Source: Methylotuvimicrobium sp. KM2 (GTDB lineage Bacteria > Pseudomonadota > Gammaproteobacteria > Methylococcales > Methylomonadaceae). From it: a stretch of 64,000 bases of DNA. Below the pieces are notes generated by a model. It was not told where the DNA came from and did not search any database. It worked only from the letters and a program-made list of their open reading frames with translations. The stretch spans positions 3,232,300 through 3,296,299 of the forward strand of contig NZ_CP150634.1 in the NCBI RefSeq assembly GCF_038051925.1, written 5' to 3'. This document shows positions 31,508-41,594 of this stretch, one piece after another. The number at the start of each line of letters is the position of its first letter. The first letter of the stretch is position 1. Both the position numbers and the translations under genes were made by a program.

Positions 31508-32911
31508 TTAATTTAAAGACTTGATAAAATCCACGGCACGAGCTAATCGCGCCAAGGTTTTTTCGCGCCCCAACAACGCCAATGTCATATCGATCGGGGG
31601 CGACACCGAAGTTCCGCAAACCGCTACTCGCAATGGCTGGGCGACTTTACCCAAATTCAGCCCCAAGGTCTCGGCTAAATTGACGACAATTTGATGCAAA
31701 GCCTCTCCTTGCCAATTATCCAGCCCGCTAAATTGATCATGCAGCTGTTGCAAAACATCCGCACTCTCCGGTTTGAAATTCTTTCTTGCAGCCTTTTCAT
31801 CGTATTCATCGAAGTCCTTGTAGAAATAGCGACTGATCGTGGCCATTTCGACCAAGGTTTTGCAACGCTCTTTCTGAACTTTGACTAACTCAACCAAATC
31901 CGGTCCGTCGGTAGGGTCGATACCCTGCTCGCCCATGTGCCAGCTCAAATGCCGCGCAACATGAGCCGGATCCGAGTTCATGATGTATTGATGATTGAGC
32001 CACAATAGCTTTTCCGGATTGAATGCCGATGCCGACACATTGACGTCTTTTAGTTCGAAATACTCGATCATTTCGTCCAGGCTAAAAATTTCCTGATCGC
32101 CATGCGACCAACCCAACCGAACCAGATAATTCAATAGCGCTTCGGGTAAATAACCTTCATCCCGATACTGCATCACGCTGACCGCGCCATGGCGTTTGGA
32201 TAGTCTCGCGCCATCCGCGCCCAATATCATCGGCAGATGTGCATATTCGGGAATCGGAGCACCCAACGCCTTCAAGATATTCATCTGTCTCGGCGTATTG
32301 TTTATGTGGTCGTCACCGCGAATCACATGCGTCACCCCCATATCCATATCATCGACGACGACGCTGAGATTATAGGTCGGCGATCCGTCGGAACGTGCGA
32401 TAATCAAATCATCCAATTCTTTGTTCGAAACGACAATATCGCCTTTCACCAAATCCTTGACAACCACCTCACCGGCATCCGGATTCCTAAATCGAATCAC
32501 GGGCATGACGCCTTCAGACACGCCCGGAGTTTCCCGGCATTTGCCGTTATAACGAGGCTTTTCCTTGTTCGCCATCTGCTCGTTACGCAGTTGTTCCAGC
32601 TCTTCTTTACTGCAATAACAATAGTAGGCGTCACCCTGGTCGAGCAGTTGCTGTATGACGGCTTTGTAGCGTTCGAACCGGTGCGTCTGATAGAAAGGCC
32701 CTTCGTCGTATTCCAAGCCCAACCAAGTCATTCCCTCTAAAATCGCATTGACCGACTCTTGCGTAGAACGCTCCAGATCGGTATCTTCGATCCTCAAAAC
32801 AAAACGGCCGCCGTGCTTACGGGAATACAACCAAGAAAAAAGCGCGGTCCGCGCGCCGCCGATATGAAGATAACCCGTCGGACTCGGGGCAAATCGTGTT
32901 TTCGTCGTCAT
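31508..32911 (-). CDS. gltX: Glutamyl-tRNA synthetase
   Basis: 467 residues, full length for a bacterial GluRS. Class I signatures are [17 protein letters not shown] (HIGH) and [15 protein letters not shown] (KMSKS variant). It charges tRNA-Glu in the cytosol. Its stop lies 47 bases from the tRNA-Ala gene, and two tRNA-Glu genes follow in the same direction, an arrangement that puts enzyme and substrate in one locus. The Sel1 protein gene ends four bases upstream. Confidence 0.97.
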   Translation of the reverse strand: MTTKTRFAPSPTGYLHIGGARTALFSWLYSRKHGGRFVLRIEDTDLERSTQESVNAILEGMTWLGLEYDEGPFYQTHRFERYKAVIQQLLDQGDAYYCYCSKEELEQLRNEQMANKEKPRYNGKCRETPGVSEGVMPVIRFRNPDAGEVVVKDLVKGDIVVSNKELDDLIIARSDGSPTYNLSVVVDDMDMGVTHVIRGDDHINNTPRQMNILKALGAPIPEYAHLPMILGADGARLSKRHGAVSVMQYRDEGYLPEALLNYLVRLGWSHGDQEIFSLDEMIEYFELKDVNVSASAFNPEKLLWLNHQYIMNSDPAHVARHLSWHMGEQGIDPTDGPDLVELVKVQKERCKTLVEMATISRYFYKDFDEYDEKAARKNFKPESADVLQQLHDQFSGLDNWQGEALHQIVVNLAETLGLNLGKVAQPLRVAVCGTSVSPPIDMTLALLGREKTLARLARAVDFIKSLN

Positions 32912-32914
32912 TTG

Positions 32915-33388
32915 TTATTTATTCGTTTTCAATAAAATCTTTTTTGCGTATTCATTTGGAATTTGCTTGGAAGCCCGCATGCGTATTGCCTGGTAGTTAA
33001 ACCCCACACTACCCTTTGGCGCCTCGTTCTTTCCGAGAATAGCCAACGAAGCTCCATGACCTTTCGCCGCGGCCTTTTCATACCATTGCGTGGCTTTTTT
33101 GACATCTTGAGACATACCCAAGCCCCTATCGTACATCGCAGCAACGACGACTTCAGCTTCGAGCAGACCTTGCTCAGCCGCCTTAAGCATCCACCCGGCG
33201 GCTTGTTGCTCATCGACTTCAAAACCATCCCGACCCAATAAATATAAGGCGCCCATTTTAGCTTGCGCAAGCGCATCGCCTTGTTCCGCCGAAGCCTGAA
33301 CAGATGATTTGGCACTGGCTTCTTCAGCATGAACCACACCTATTTCAGCCAAAATCAACAGGCAAGCTATCGTTATTATTTTAATCAT
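32915..33388 (-). CDS. Secreted Sel1-repeat protein
   Basis: 157 residues from the ATG at 33388, which begins a signal peptide (MIKIITIACLLILAEIGVVH, cut near HAEEA). Two Sel1-like repeats follow: AEQGDALAQAKMGALYLLGR and AAEQGLLEAEVVVAAMYDRG, with a third QWYEKAAAKGHGASLAILGK. Sel1 repeats are TPR-like helical pairs that bind other proteins. Partner unknown. It ends four bases before gltX and probably shares its transcript. Confidence 0.85.
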   Translation of the reverse strand: MIKIITIACLLILAEIGVVHAEEASAKSSVQASAEQGDALAQAKMGALYLLGRDGFEVDEQQAAGWMLKAAEQGLLEAEVVVAAMYDRGLGMSQDVKKATQWYEKAAAKGHGASLAILGKNEAPKGSVGFNYQAIRMRASKQIPNEYAKKILLKTNK

Positions 33389-33675
33389 TTCTCTAACCTC
33401 ATGCATCGATTAACGACAGAGTTGCTGATATGATCCTTTCAACAAATCAAATGTTTTACTTTCCGACCCGCCGAAATGAAACAACTCTCAGAACGCGTAT
33501 TATTTCACGACATAGCCCCGAGAGGAATTAAACATTCGGTAAATTCCGAATTCCGCACTCTTCTTAGAAAGGATTTACAATTCTTTTACCATTGAGCGAG
33601 CCTTATCTCACGACTCACAATTGAACATTCATGTCTATTTGCCTTGATTAGCTATTTGTTCGAAAATACACACCT

Positions 33676-33834
33676 TAACCAATATCCGGGACGGGACACG
33701 TCACATCGATTTCGGAGGAAATGGGCAAGGTGAGAGTCACTATTTCAGCCGGCGAAATTTTTCAAGCTCTAATTACCTTCGAAGCGTTACATGCTTTAAA
33801 GTAGCAATTAGGAGATGAAGTTTGGGTTAATTTT
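33676..33834 (+). pseudogene. Relic of a TOBE (molybdate/tungstate-binding) domain, cut by a repeat
   Basis: The frame reads TGHVTSISEEMGKVRVTISA then GEIFQALITFEALHALK, a stop (33802-33804), and QLGDEVWVNF. This is the order of a TOBE domain as at the C-terminus of ModC/TupC-type ABC ATPases. There is no start, one in-frame stop, and the frame is ended by the TATACC-family element that begins at 33834. Upstream sequence 33407-33675 shows no remaining ATPase. It may be the relic of a transporter whose solute-binding protein survives at 34688. Confidence 0.55.
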
Positions 33835-33894
33835 ATACCTTTCGCACTTCAAATTTCGGCAGAGCCCGAGGCCGAATTTTCATCTACGAGTATA
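33834..33894. repeat. TATACC-family element, minimal 61-bp copy
   Basis: Left end TATACCTTTCGCACTTCAAA and right end GGCCGAATTTTCATCTACGA then GTATA are joined with almost nothing between them, so this copy is little more than a hairpin of its own inverted ends. It interrupts the TOBE relic. Confidence 0.75.
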
Positions 33895-34620
33895 AGTCGA
33901 ATTCAATCGTAACATTTTGAGGTAAATATGCTTTTACATTTCTTATCTCATAAGCGAGTTGACGAACCCATACGCATCAAGATAAGGATGTCGCTAAAAT
34001 TAACTTAATGAATTGCCAAAGTTTCATTTAGGACGCCTCGAGGGCTTCGACATAAGCCGAAAATACCAGGCTACAATAAATGGCGCCAAGATCACAAAGA
34101 CTAAAATATGCTGTTACCCAAGCTCCAGCTATTTTCGTTATACACAAATATCGGTAAACTTGCTAAACAGAGGTCATCGTATAACTGGAAACGGTGCTGT
34201 TTGATAAATCTGCGGCTATCGGATATCAGTGGCTCCGAGATCGCGATCTGGGGATCGCTCCCACAGAGCATCCAGCCCCTTGTGGGAGCGACGCCTTAGT
34301 CGTCCCTCACCTAACGCTAGCCCAGCTTTAACATTTACCGATCATAAGTCATTGAATATTAAGAAAAGAAAACATTATGGCACTACAACCCATTTTTGGC
34401 ACGTTTTTTAATTTCTATGTTTCAATAACTTATAACGCAGACACTACATTTGTTAAGGCTGGGCTAGGTGAGGGAAAGACGGTTACGTTAAGCAACAATA
34501 AAGGGCATCGAGGTCACATTTGCCAAGATGGCAAGACGGTATATCTACGACTTATGTATAACGGCGAGAGCCCCAGCTTGGGAAAGAACGGATGCAGGTT
34601 AGCCGTTTTTTAGCTTTATG
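33895..34620. repeat. Repeat-rich stretch; inverted-repeat element 34303-34477 inside
   Basis: The stretch is bracketed by CCCATACGCATCAAG (33969) and GCTTTATGCGCATGG (to about 34627), inverted copies of an end also seen at 7848 and 17515. 34303-34330 (CCTCACCTAACGCTAGCCC) and 34450-34477 (GGGCTAGGTGAGGG) form a further inverted pair around 175 bases. 34250-34300 has GGGATCGCTCCCACAG pairing with TTGTGGGAGCGA. Short frames here are not credible genes. Confidence 0.55.
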
Positions 34621-34687
34621 CGCATGGTTGCCGGATGCTCAACGAAATACGAATCTCTTAACTCTTCAAGTTTTATTACAATCAGTT

Positions 34688-35671
34688 GTGCCGACAACAA
34701 ACTTTTCTGATCATTCATCCCGACGGCATTTCATTCGGCGCCTTACCGCACTGAGCCTATCACCCTGGCTTCCCGGCTGCGAATCATGGTTTGCTCAACG
34801 CATTGCGATTGCCGCTCATGCTTGGCCCGGTTATGAATTTCTGTTTCTAGCCCGGCGCGAAAAATGGTTGGATAACTCGTTAGTCGATTTGATTGAAACA
34901 ACTTCTGCAACCGAATCATTAAACGCACTGCTCGACGGCAAGGTTGACGGGGCGGCATTGACGCTGGACGAAGTCTTAACGGCACGCGCTTCCGGATTGC
35001 CGCTTACCGTGGTTTTGGTATTTAACATTTCAGCTGGTGCGGATATGTTGCTAGCTAGGCCATACATAGCAAAGCTAGCCGATCTCAAGGGGCAGCGCAT
35101 CGGCTTTGAACAAGGCGCAGTCGGCTCGTTATTGCTGCACAAAGCCCTGGATGCCTCAGGTTTGTCAATGGCTGAAATCACAGCGGTTCCATTGACAATC
35201 GATGCCCATTTTCAAGCCTGGCAACAGCAACAAGTCGACGCCCTAGTCACTTACGAGCCGGTTGCCAGCCGTTTGTTACGCGAAGGTGCAATCAAGCTTT
35301 TCGACAGTCGAAAAATCCCCGACACTATTTTTGATGTTCTGGCTTTTCGAACCGATCGTTTGGGTTTTAGTCGAGCCCCAGCCATTCGCCATTTGGTCTT
35401 AGCCCATCTTAAAGCACTTGAGCATCTGACCAAAAACCCACAAGACGCCGCTTACCGAATGGCACCGCGCTTTAAATTATCGCCCGCTCAAGTGCTTAGT
35501 ACATATAAAGGTTTAGTCATTCCCGATCGAAGCAACAATCAACGCTTACTGCTAGGGTCATCGCCGATTTTGTTAAACAGCGCGCGCAAACTTAGCGCCT
35601 TCATGTACGAATCCGGAAAACTAGCGCACGAGAATGACTTAACCGGTTTGATTGACGCCAGTTATTTATGA
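34688..35671 (+). CDS. ABC-type solute-binding protein (NitT/TauT/SsuA class), start uncertain
   Basis: About 327 residues if GTG at 34688 is used; the frame is open to 34592, but that part is repeat sequence. The N-terminus has SRRHFIRRLTALSLSPWLPG followed by Cys, which combines a twin-arginine-like motif with a lipobox, so a membrane-anchored periplasmic lipoprotein is likely. The rest matches the SsuA/THI5-like fold (AWPGYEFLFLARREKWLDNS, GKVDGAALTLDEVL, GQRIGFEQGAVGSLLLHKAL, VDALVTYEPVASRLL). Substrates of this class include nitrate, sulfonates and pyrimidine precursors. No permease or ATPase gene adjoins, so it is an orphan. Confidence 0.8.
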   Translation: MPTTNFSDHSSRRHFIRRLTALSLSPWLPGCESWFAQRIAIAAHAWPGYEFLFLARREKWLDNSLVDLIETTSATESLNALLDGKVDGAALTLDEVLTARASGLPLTVVLVFNISAGADMLLARPYIAKLADLKGQRIGFEQGAVGSLLLHKALDASGLSMAEITAVPLTIDAHFQAWQQQQVDALVTYEPVASRLLREGAIKLFDSRKIPDTIFDVLAFRTDRLGFSRAPAIRHLVLAHLKALEHLTKNPQDAAYRMAPRFKLSPAQVLSTYKGLVIPDRSNNQRLLLGSSPILLNSARKLSAFMYESGKLAHENDLTGLIDASYL

Positions 35672-36682
35672 TTAAAAACGAATTAGCCGACCATCCTCGG
35701 CCGATTGCAGCGCTCCGACAATAATCCGACAATTGGTCTTAGCGTCTTCTAGCGAAAGCGCGGGGGTCTTGCCGCTCAAAACGCAATCGCTGAAGTGTTC
35801 GATTTCCAAACGGAAATGATCGGCGATAGGGAGTATCTCCTCAGATTGCCGCCCTCCTTCCGTCCACCAGGAAATGACCGGAATGTCGCCCGGATTTTGC
35901 CAAACGCCATGACATTTCAAACCGCCTTTTGTGCCGATGACTTCGTACTCGCAGCGCCGCGCGCGTTCGAAACTGAAATCGAAATGCGCGTATTTGCCGT
36001 CGCCGAAATCGAGCACACCGCTACACGCAGTATCGGCGCCGCTTTCGATATATTTGGCAACGGCAGTGACCGACTCCGGCATTCCATCGAAAAACAGCCT
36101 GAGCGAATGAATCGCATAACAGCCTATATCCCACATCGCTCCGCCGCCTTGATCGATACTATCTGCGATCCGATACCTTCTGGCCGGTTTCATCATGAAC
36201 GAAAAACTCGCACGCACCGTTTTAACCTCGCCGATCTCGCCGGAACGTAGAATATCTAAGGCCCGCGCATGCTGCGGATGAAAACGGTACATAAAGCCTT
36301 CCATCACAGTAACGTTATGACGATGCGCCGCAGCTTCGATCGCTTCGATATCCGAAACCTTCAACGCCATCGGCTTTTCGCATAAAACATGCTTGCCCTT
36401 CTCGATCGCGCGCAAGGCCCATTCGGCATGTTCACGATTCGCCATCGGCAAATAAACCGCTTCGATTTCATCGTCATCGAGAATCGCTTCAGGGCTATCG
36501 TAAGCGCGAACACCTTGCTGATGCGGCGCATATTTCGCCAAGGTTTCCGCCGCGGCGCCGGGACGGCGACTGCCGATCGCCACCAATTCGGCATTGCTCG
36601 CATCGACAATCGCCGGCATCAGCCGCTCGTTGACCCTTGCCGCGCCTAAGATACCCCAACGCAATTTTTTGTGTTCGTTCAT
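35672..36682 (-). CDS. Gfo/Idh/MocA-family oxidoreductase
   Basis: 336 residues. N-terminal Rossmann domain with RWGILGAARVNERLMPAI and the family motif EKGKHVLCEKPMALKVSDIE, where EKP is the conserved catalytic-region signature. The C-terminal alpha/beta domain includes GGGAMWDIGCYAIHSLRLFF. These enzymes oxidise or reduce sugars and related compounds with NAD(P). The substrate is not evident. It ends against the solute-binding gene tail (convergent, adjacent bases) and is preceded by the CinA-type gene 15 bases upstream. Confidence 0.9.
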   Translation of the reverse strand: MNEHKKLRWGILGAARVNERLMPAIVDASNAELVAIGSRRPGAAAETLAKYAPHQQGVRAYDSPEAILDDDEIEAVYLPMANREHAEWALRAIEKGKHVLCEKPMALKVSDIEAIEAAAHRHNVTVMEGFMYRFHPQHARALDILRSGEIGEVKTVRASFSFMMKPARRYRIADSIDQGGGAMWDIGCYAIHSLRLFFDGMPESVTAVAKYIESGADTACSGVLDFGDGKYAHFDFSFERARRCEYEVIGTKGGLKCHGVWQNPGDIPVISWWTEGGRQSEEILPIADHFRLEIEHFSDCVLSGKTPALSLEDAKTNCRIIVGALQSAEDGRLIRF

Positions 36683-36697
36683 GATTCTCCTCCGTGT

Positions 36698-37198
36698 TTA
36701 CTTATCAATATTCAACCATTCCGCCAATGCGGTCTTGATTGTTTTGGTTCTAATTTGGTGGCGATCGCCATCGAAATGCTTTTCGGCAATTTCGGCAATT
36801 GCACCGCGCCGCTGCCATGCAATGTAAACCGTGCCGACCGGTTTCACCGAAGTGCCGCCACCAGGCCCGGCAATGCCGGTCACTGCGATTGCCCAATCGG
36901 CCTGACTGTGTTTCAATGCGCCGCCTGTCATCTCACTCGCAGTCTCGGCGCTAACCGCGCCATAATTTTCGATCGTCTCGGCCCGGACACCCAGCATTTG
37001 TATTTTGGCGGCATTGCTGTAAGTCACGAAGCCTCGGTCGAACCAAGCCGAACTGCCCGGTATTTCGGTAATCGCTTGCGCAATTCCGCCGCCGGTACAG
37101 GATTCGGCGGTTGTCAGCAGCCAACCGCGTTCCTTTAAGCTCAACCCGACCACGCGAGCCAATTCGATGATTTCGTTCTCTGTATTTAATGGGACCAA
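36698..37198 (-). CDS. pncC: CinA C-terminal-domain nicotinamide-nucleotide amidase (PncC)
   Basis: 166 residues, the size of stand-alone CinA C-domains. Motifs: LLTTAESCTGGGIAQAITEIPGS and ALKHSQADWAIAVTGIAGPGGGT, with the nucleophile serine in TAESCTGG. The enzyme converts NMN to nicotinate mononucleotide in the pyridine-nucleotide salvage cycle. It is the first gene of a two-gene unit with the oxidoreductase and is divergent from mutS. Confidence 0.92.
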   Translation of the reverse strand: MVPLNTENEIIELARVVGLSLKERGWLLTTAESCTGGGIAQAITEIPGSSAWFDRGFVTYSNAAKIQMLGVRAETIENYGAVSAETASEMTGGALKHSQADWAIAVTGIAGPGGGTSVKPVGTVYIAWQRRGAIAEIAEKHFDGDRHQIRTKTIKTALAEWLNIDK

Positions 37199-37237
37199 TG
37201 GGGCAAGACCTAATCAATTTAAGGATATCGTGACGAA

Positions 37238-37396
37238 TATACTCATCGTAGATGAAAATTCGGTCTCGGGGTGCTCGTTAAAGGACGCCGTAAATACGTC
37301 CATGTAGGCTCTATGCCAGCTCCATGCTGGCAAAGCCTTTATCGAGCACCCCGAGACCTCCTCCGGCACTGCCGAAATTTGAAGTGCGAAGGTATA
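37238..37396. repeat. TATACC-family element, copy 4, carrying core element copy 9
   Basis: Inverted copy: TATACTCATCGTAGATGAAA at 37238, AATTTGAAGTGCGAAGGTAT ending at 37396. The enclosed core (37261-37358) has perfectly complementary 16-base arms GGTCTCGGGGTGCTCG and CGAGCACCCCGAGACC, an inner hairpin GCCAGCTCCATGCTGGC and conserved GGACGCCGTAAATACGTCC. Stem sequences differ completely from copies 4-7 while pairing is kept. It lies in the pncC-mutS divergent gap. Confidence 0.8.
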
Positions 37397-37493
37397 ACTT
37401 TCTGAAGCTAAGGGCTTTGTCGCGGGTTCGGTTAGCCTGCATTAAAAAATAAGAAAGTTATCTATGACTCAATCCTAAGATAAAATAATATCT

Positions 37494-40061
37494 ATGAGTA
37501 TAAAACAAACCAGCAAGCAACACACCCCGATGATGCAGCAATATCTGCGCATCAAGGCTAACCATCCCGACACGCTCGTTTTTTACCGGATGGGCGATTT
37601 TTATGAACTTTTTTTCGACGATGCCAAAAAAGCCGCGCAGATCCTTGATATTACGCTGACGCAGCGCGGCCAGTCGGCCGGTGAACCGATTCCGATGGCC
37701 GGCATTCCGTATCATGCCGCCGAAGGCTACATCGCGAAATTGTTGCGCCACAGCGAATCTGTCGCGATTTGCGAACAAATCGGCGACCCGGCGACTTCGA
37801 AAGGACCCGTTGAGCGCAAAGTGGTGCGCATCGTTACTCCCGGCACCGTTACCGACGAAGCCTTGCTCGAAGACCGTAAGGATAATTTGCTGGTGGCGCT
37901 GCATGTTGCCGACTCCAAATTCGGTATCGCCGCTTTAGATGTGACCAGCGGACGCTTCGTATTGCAACAACTGGATTCGGCCGATACGATGTTGAGCGAA
38001 ATCGAACGTCTGGACCCGGCCGAGCTATTGGTTAGCGAAGATATCGCTCTTCTACAGGCTTTGAAGCAGCGCAAGGGCATTTGCAAGCGCCCGCCTTGGC
38101 ATTTCGAGCCTGACAGTGCGCGTCAACTGGTATTGAATCAATTCAACACGCACGATCTATCAGGCTTCGGTTGCGAAAATATGCCGATGGCTATTGCCGC
38201 GGCCGGCTGTCTGTTGCAATACGTCAAAGACACGCAACAAAGCGCCCTGCCCCATATTCAAGGCATTCGGGTCGAAAACAATTCCGAGGGCATTCAACTC
38301 GATGCCGCTAGCCGCCGCAATCTGGAACTGGACACGCATCCGACCGGCGAGCTGCGCTACACCTTATTCGGCGTACTCGACAAAACCGTCACAGCGATGG
38401 GCAGTCGTTGTCTGCGCCGCTGGATCAACCGACCGCTCAGAGATCAAGCTATTCTGCAAAACCGATATTCGGCAATCGAATCGCTATTGTCCGAACGGCT
38501 TTTAGATCCCGTTCGCAATCAATTGAACGCGGTCGGCGACATAGAGCGTATCAGCTCTCGCATCGCACTCAAATCGGCCAGGCCGCGCGATTTGATCGTG
38601 TTACGCAATACGCTGGCCGTTTTACCGACATTGCAGCCCTTGCTATCGAATACCGACAGTCCGGAGCTGATACGCCTGGCCGAACAACTTACCGAACAAC
38701 CCGAGTTATCGGCGCTGTTGCAACAAGCCATTATCGACAACCCGCCGGTCCTAATTCGCGACGGCGGCGTCATTGCGCCCGGCTACCACGCTGCTCTCGA
38801 TGAACTGCGCAACTTAAGCCGCAATGCCGATCAATTTCTGCTCGATATGGAGGAACGCGAAAAGGCCGCGACCGGTATTAGCGGCCTAAAAGTCAATTAC
38901 AATCGCGTTCATGGTTACTATATTGAGATTTCGAGATTACATGCCGAGAAAGTTCCGGCACACTACCACCGTAAACAAACGCTGAAAGGCGTCGAACGCT
39001 ACATTACCGAGGAATTAAAAACCTTCGAAGATAAAGTTCTGAGTGCGAAAGAAAAATCGCTGGCATTCGAAAAACTGCTATACGATCAATTGCTGAACAA
39101 GCTCGGCGAGTCATTAACCGATCTGCAGCAATGCGCGCAAGGACTAGCCGAACTGGATGTGCTGGCGACATTTGCCGAACGCGCCGAAACATTGAACTTG
39201 ACTTGCCCGCAATTGACCGACAAGCCCGGCATCGATATCGAAGGCGGACGGCATCCCGTCGTCGAACAAGTCTCCGACATTCCGTTTGTCGCAAACGATC
39301 TTAAACTATCGCCTCAGCGCCGCATGCTCATCATCACCGGCCCGAATATGGGCGGTAAATCGACTTATATGCGCCAAGCGGCTTTGATCGTGTTGATTGC
39401 TCATATCGGCTGTTATGTTCCGGCCAAGGCCGCAACGATCGGCCCGGTCGATAAGATTTTCACCCGCATCGGCGCTTCGGACGACTTGGCCGGCGGGCGC
39501 TCGACTTTCATGGTTGAAATGTCGGAAACAGCCAACATTCTGCATAACGCAACCGAACAAAGTTTGATATTGATGGACGAAATCGGCCGCGGAACCAGTA
39601 CTTTTGACGGTTTATCTTTGGCTTGGGCCTGTGCCGATCATTTGGCAAAAGTCACAAAGGCATATACCTTATTCGCGACGCATTATTTCGAGTTGACGAC
39701 TCTAGCGGACGAGCAAAAACCGATCCATAACGTGCATCTCGACGCAATGGAGTACGGCGACAAAATCGTGTTTCTGCATGCGGTCAAGGACGGCCCGGCG
39801 AGCCAAAGTTACGGGCTGCAAGTCGCCTCACTGGCTGGTGTTCCGGCAACGGTGATCGACAAAGCCAAATTGAAATTGCAGCATCTCGAAAACAACACCT
39901 ATTATCAAAATCAAACGGAATCCGGCAATCAGCAATTGGATTTATTTGCGACTCAGGAATGCCACCCGGCAGTCTGTTTGATCGAGGAGTTAGACCCGGA
40001 CAACTTGAGCCCGAGGCAAGCCTTGGATACGCTGTATCGTTTAAAAAAGATGGTGGAGTGA
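37494..40061 (+). CDS. mutS: DNA mismatch repair protein MutS
   Basis: 855 residues, full length. The mismatch-recognition motif [14 protein letters not shown] (with the Phe-x-Glu that inserts at the mismatch) is near residue 32. Walker [14 protein letters not shown] is near 618, Walker [17 protein letters not shown] near 690, and the helix-turn-helix end [20 protein letters not shown] is present. MutS binds base mismatches and recruits MutL. The first bases after the TATACC-family element serve as its upstream region. Ends 220 bases before the convergent zinc-ribbon gene. Confidence 0.97.
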   Translation: MSIKQTSKQHTPMMQQYLRIKANHPDTLVFYRMGDFYELFFDDAKKAAQILDITLTQRGQSAGEPIPMAGIPYHAAEGYIAKLLRHSESVAICEQIGDPATSKGPVERKVVRIVTPGTVTDEALLEDRKDNLLVALHVADSKFGIAALDVTSGRFVLQQLDSADTMLSEIERLDPAELLVSEDIALLQALKQRKGICKRPPWHFEPDSARQLVLNQFNTHDLSGFGCENMPMAIAAAGCLLQYVKDTQQSALPHIQGIRVENNSEGIQLDAASRRNLELDTHPTGELRYTLFGVLDKTVTAMGSRCLRRWINRPLRDQAILQNRYSAIESLLSERLLDPVRNQLNAVGDIERISSRIALKSARPRDLIVLRNTLAVLPTLQPLLSNTDSPELIRLAEQLTEQPELSALLQQAIIDNPPVLIRDGGVIAPGYHAALDELRNLSRNADQFLLDMEEREKAATGISGLKVNYNRVHGYYIEISRLHAEKVPAHYHRKQTLKGVERYITEELKTFEDKVLSAKEKSLAFEKLLYDQLLNKLGESLTDLQQCAQGLAELDVLATFAERAETLNLTCPQLTDKPGIDIEGGRHPVVEQVSDIPFVANDLKLSPQRRMLIITGPNMGGKSTYMRQAALIVLIAHIGCYVPAKAATIGPVDKIFTRIGASDDLAGGRSTFMVEMSETANILHNATEQSLILMDEIGRGTSTFDGLSLAWACADHLAKVTKAYTLFATHYFELTTLADEQKPIHNVHLDAMEYGDKIVFLHAVKDGPASQSYGLQVASLAGVPATVIDKAKLKLQHLENNTYYQNQTESGNQQLDLFATQECHPAVCLIEELDPDNLSPRQALDTLYRLKKMVE

Positions 40062-40284
40062 TCAGTAACGGGCGAAAACATTATGTGCATCGTGGAGCCA
40101 GGACGTTAGGCCGTTTTTTTCCATGCAAAGGTTGCGCTATTGCCGTTTATAGCGGACTGTTCTGCGATATAACCTCCAAAAAAGAACTCATCTCTTTTGA
40201 CGGGAACATCCCGCAGGTTATCGTCTGATTAGCGAAAGACCCTCATTCGCAGTATTCATGATTTCTATCCCCATTTCAATCGCC

Positions 40285-41454
40285 TCACCATTGTTGATGA
40301 TAAGGCGCAACATAATAAACACTTTGCTGAATATTCTGCAGCATGCCGCTGGCATCGAGATAATAATAAATACCGGCAGCCGTCAGCAGCGCGGCTAGCA
40401 CCGCAAAGCCTATTTTCCACCAACTATAAGGCCGCTCGCCTTGCACTTTACCGGTACGACCGTTGATTACAAAACGATAAAATTTATCCCGATAGCGAAA
40501 CGCGGCCGACCAGACCGGAAGCAAACAATGCTTATAAGTCGTTTTGTCGTGCCTCGTTCTTGCCTGATGGATACGCTGATGATCGCCGCCGATGTTGCGC
40601 GCGATATCCCGGTAAATCACGCTATCCATGATTTGCTTGGCCGCATCGAAGCCTTCATCGAGCTCGACCTGATAATATTCGCTACGAAAACCGCTCAAAT
40701 ATTTTTCGTCGTAAGACATCAGGTTGTAGAGATCCCAAGGCTGCAAGGCATCCAGAATCTTGCGCGGCAGCGATTTGCTCGCGCCCACCAACACATCGTC
40801 GAAAAAACGCCGTACGCGACCCGAAACCGGCGTCCAGCGTATCTTCGGCACTCGTCGCATAACGGTAACGGTACGGTTATTTCGTACCACTTGAACCGGT
40901 ACCGTGACGTAATAGACATCGCCTCGCTCACCGACATAATCGGTCTCGGTGTCGCTATCGAAGGTCCAATAAGGCAAATAGACTCCGGTTAGCTTGGTAT
41001 CGCTATGGGCATATTTTTTAACTACATTCGGCGCGAACCATAGCTTCGCGATCCAGCGTTGAAACTGCTGTTTAGCTTCAGCTTCGCCGATTGCAAACGG
41101 CAGCAGCGATTTCGGCTGAATCGGTTTTGCTTGCGCCGTCGTAGTCACGATCGGCGTTCCGCAAAAAGGGCATTCGCCGGCATGAATGTGACTATCGAAC
41201 TGAAACCCGGCACCGCATTCATCGCAATGAATCTGTGCCTTAACCGTCTCAGCCTGTGGTTGAGCCAACTGCCGCAAAGCTTGCTGCAGGTCATATTCCT
41301 GAATCGGCGCGGCGCTTGGCTCGATATGATTTTCGAATCCGCAATACTCGCAGGCCTGATGCCCGGTACCGGGCGCATATTTCAAAATCGCGCCGCACTG
41401 CCCACACGGAAACCGCTCGACACCGGGTTTTAAAGACGCCTTAAATTTTGGCAC
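40285..41454 (-). CDS. Zinc-ribbon membrane protein (TFIIB-type ribbons, C-terminal helix)
   Basis: 389 residues. Two N-terminal zinc ribbons: C-x2-C (CGQC, CEYC) at residues 17-39 and CDEC/CPFC at about 77-98. The middle (VYLPYWTFDSDTETDYVGER, VVRNNRTVTVMRRVPKIRWTP) is the conserved part of a family often mis-named primosomal protein N' or helicase. A single membrane helix lies near residues 345-365 (FAVLAALLTAAGIYYYL). Molecular role unknown. Position downstream of the SPFH-GYF and Hsp70 genes on the same strand suggests work at the membrane in that system. Confidence 0.8.
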   Translation of the reverse strand: MPKFKASLKPGVERFPCGQCGAILKYAPGTGHQACEYCGFENHIEPSAAPIQEYDLQQALRQLAQPQAETVKAQIHCDECGAGFQFDSHIHAGECPFCGTPIVTTTAQAKPIQPKSLLPFAIGEAEAKQQFQRWIAKLWFAPNVVKKYAHSDTKLTGVYLPYWTFDSDTETDYVGERGDVYYVTVPVQVVRNNRTVTVMRRVPKIRWTPVSGRVRRFFDDVLVGASKSLPRKILDALQPWDLYNLMSYDEKYLSGFRSEYYQVELDEGFDAAKQIMDSVIYRDIARNIGGDHQRIHQARTRHDKTTYKHCLLPVWSAAFRYRDKFYRFVINGRTGKVQGERPYSWWKIGFAVLAALLTAAGIYYYLDASGMLQNIQQSVYYVAPYHQQW

Positions 41455-41494
41455 GGCAACTATTCATAGCAATCCAATGTTACAAGATCCCAAC

Positions 41495-41574
41495 GTTAGC
41501 GGTTAGCGGTGAATAGTGAAATGACGCAACATGTTAACCACTTGTCAAGCCCTAATTTCCTCTTTCCTCTTTCA
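41495..41574. repeat. Short-copy relative of the 1.7-kb heptamer element
   Basis: Two GTTAGCG units, GAATAGTGAAATGACGCAAC, then CTTGTCAAGCCCTAATTTCC and TCTTTCC repeats, in the same order as 1705-1932, where the first array has about 20 units and the second seven. Confidence 0.8.
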
Positions 41575-41594
41575 CCACTCCCTACTAACCGCTT

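Noticed and set aside
34377..34613. 78-residue protein gene
   Set aside because: It lies across an inverted-repeat element and ends in a dispersed repeat; no ribosome site or family similarity.
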